From positions 1 to 5,831 of the forward strand of contig DATCKS010000257.1 in NCBI GenBank assembly GCA_036562265.1: a stretch of DNA of 5,831 nucleotides. The letters are read 5' to 3'. Each line of letters starts with the position of its first letter. Positions within the stretch are counted from its first letter, which is position 1. Source of the stretch: DASVDK01 sp036562265 [NCBI: Thermodesulfobacteriota bacterium]. Lineage in GTDB: Bacteria > DASVDK01. Below are positions 5,526 to 5,831 of this stretch, in pieces. The notes under the pieces were generated by a model. The model did no database searches. It worked only from the letters and a program-made list of their open reading frames with translations, and was not told where the DNA came from. The translations under genes were made by a program, and so were the position numbers.

Positions 5526-5831
5526 GCCGCTGCGCGAGAAGGACGGCGCCGACGATGAGGGCGCCGCCGACCGCCTCGAAGGGGCCGAGCGGCTCGCCGA
5601 GCGTGAGCCAGGCGATGACGATCGCCGCGGCCGGCTCGAGCGTGAGCATGATCGCCGCGCGCGTCGGCGTGAGGAGCGCCATCCCGCGCAGGGAGAGGGC
5701 GAAGGGGACGAGCGTCGACACGGTCGAGAGGGCGAGGAGGCCGTTCCAGGCGTCGCGCGGCAGGTTCGGCGCGAGCCGGTAGGCCTCCGGAGCGACGATC
5801 GCCCAGAAGAGGGTCGCGAAGAGGAGGGCGT
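5518..5831 (-). CDS. EamA/DMT-family transporter, C-terminal part (cut by window end)
   Basis: Only the last 103 residues are inside the window; the frame stays open through base 5831 on the - strand. Translation upstream of the internal GTG at 5721 gives ALLFATLFWAIVAPEAY and then WNGLLALSTVSTLVPFAL, so that GTG is not the true start. The visible part fits the second EamA repeat of the drug/metabolite transporter superfamily: four hydrophobic helices at LLFATLFWAIVA, GLLALSTVSTLVPFALSLRG, TPTRAAIMLTLEPAAAIVIAWL and AVGGALIVGAVLL. The signature TRAAIMLTLEPAAAIVIAWL, then GEPLGPFEAVGGALI, is characteristic; the glutamate-proline in helix three is the common EamA pattern. It is an inner-membrane protein; the substrate (metabolite or amino acid efflux is common in the family) cannot be told. 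Its stop is eight bases before the hydrolase ATG, so the two are probably co-transcribed from a promoter outside the window. Confidence 0.92.
   Translation of the reverse strand, partial: ALLFATLFWAIVAPEAYRLAPNLPRDAWNGLLALSTVSTLVPFALSLRGMALLTPTRAAIMLTLEPAAAIVIAWLTLGEPLGPFEAVGGALIVGAVLLAQRQG

Noticed and set aside
4403-5782. A 459-codon open frame on the + strand opposite nth and the hydrolase
   Set aside because: Arg/Gly-rich shadow translation without family motifs; the - strand genes here have full catalytic signatures.

Overview
This window is a compact, very GC-rich (roughly 70% by eye) bacterial chromosomal segment. It has almost no intergenic DNA and uses GTG starts freely. It holds five genes on the + strand facing three on the - strand. 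No RNA gene, mobile element, CRISPR array or long non-coding stretch is visible. Style and gene content suit an environmental high-GC Gram-negative lineage: c-type cytochromes, a lipoprotein-like export signal and a signal peptide on a DUF192 protein. Candidatus Rokubacteria/Methylomirabilota-like or deltaproteobacterial groups are possible, but the sequence alone does not settle the phylum.

The + strand (1-4105) reads as one operon: moeA (molybdenum insertase for molybdenum cofactor; its start codon appears to be cut by the window edge), a Crp/Fnr-type regulator, an exported DUF192 protein, a multihaem c-type cytochrome with a lipoprotein-like signal, and an 80-residue glutaredoxin-fold protein lacking the active-site cysteines. 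Gaps are 11, 2, -4 and 17 bases, so co-transcription and partial translational coupling are likely. The promoter lies upstream of the window.

The - strand (5831-4131) reads in the order EamA-type transporter (only its C-terminal half is inside), alpha/beta hydrolase of the carboxylesterase/monoacylglycerol lipase type, and endonuclease III with a complete 4Fe-4S motif. These genes are also packed together: the hydrolase stop overlaps the nth start as ATGA. The two operons converge with only 25 bases between stop codons at 4106-4130.

The part most worth attention is 2400-4105. The cytochrome has four CxxCH motifs, and its two central haem domains look like tandem copies of one SoxA-like module. 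In two domains a histidine stands where relatives would carry the distal Met or Cys ligand. Next to it is a cysteine-free glutaredoxin homologue. With moeA and a Crp/Fnr regulator in the same operon, this suggests, as inference only, a regulated periplasmic electron-transfer function, perhaps serving a molybdenum or sulfur-compound oxidoreductase encoded elsewhere.
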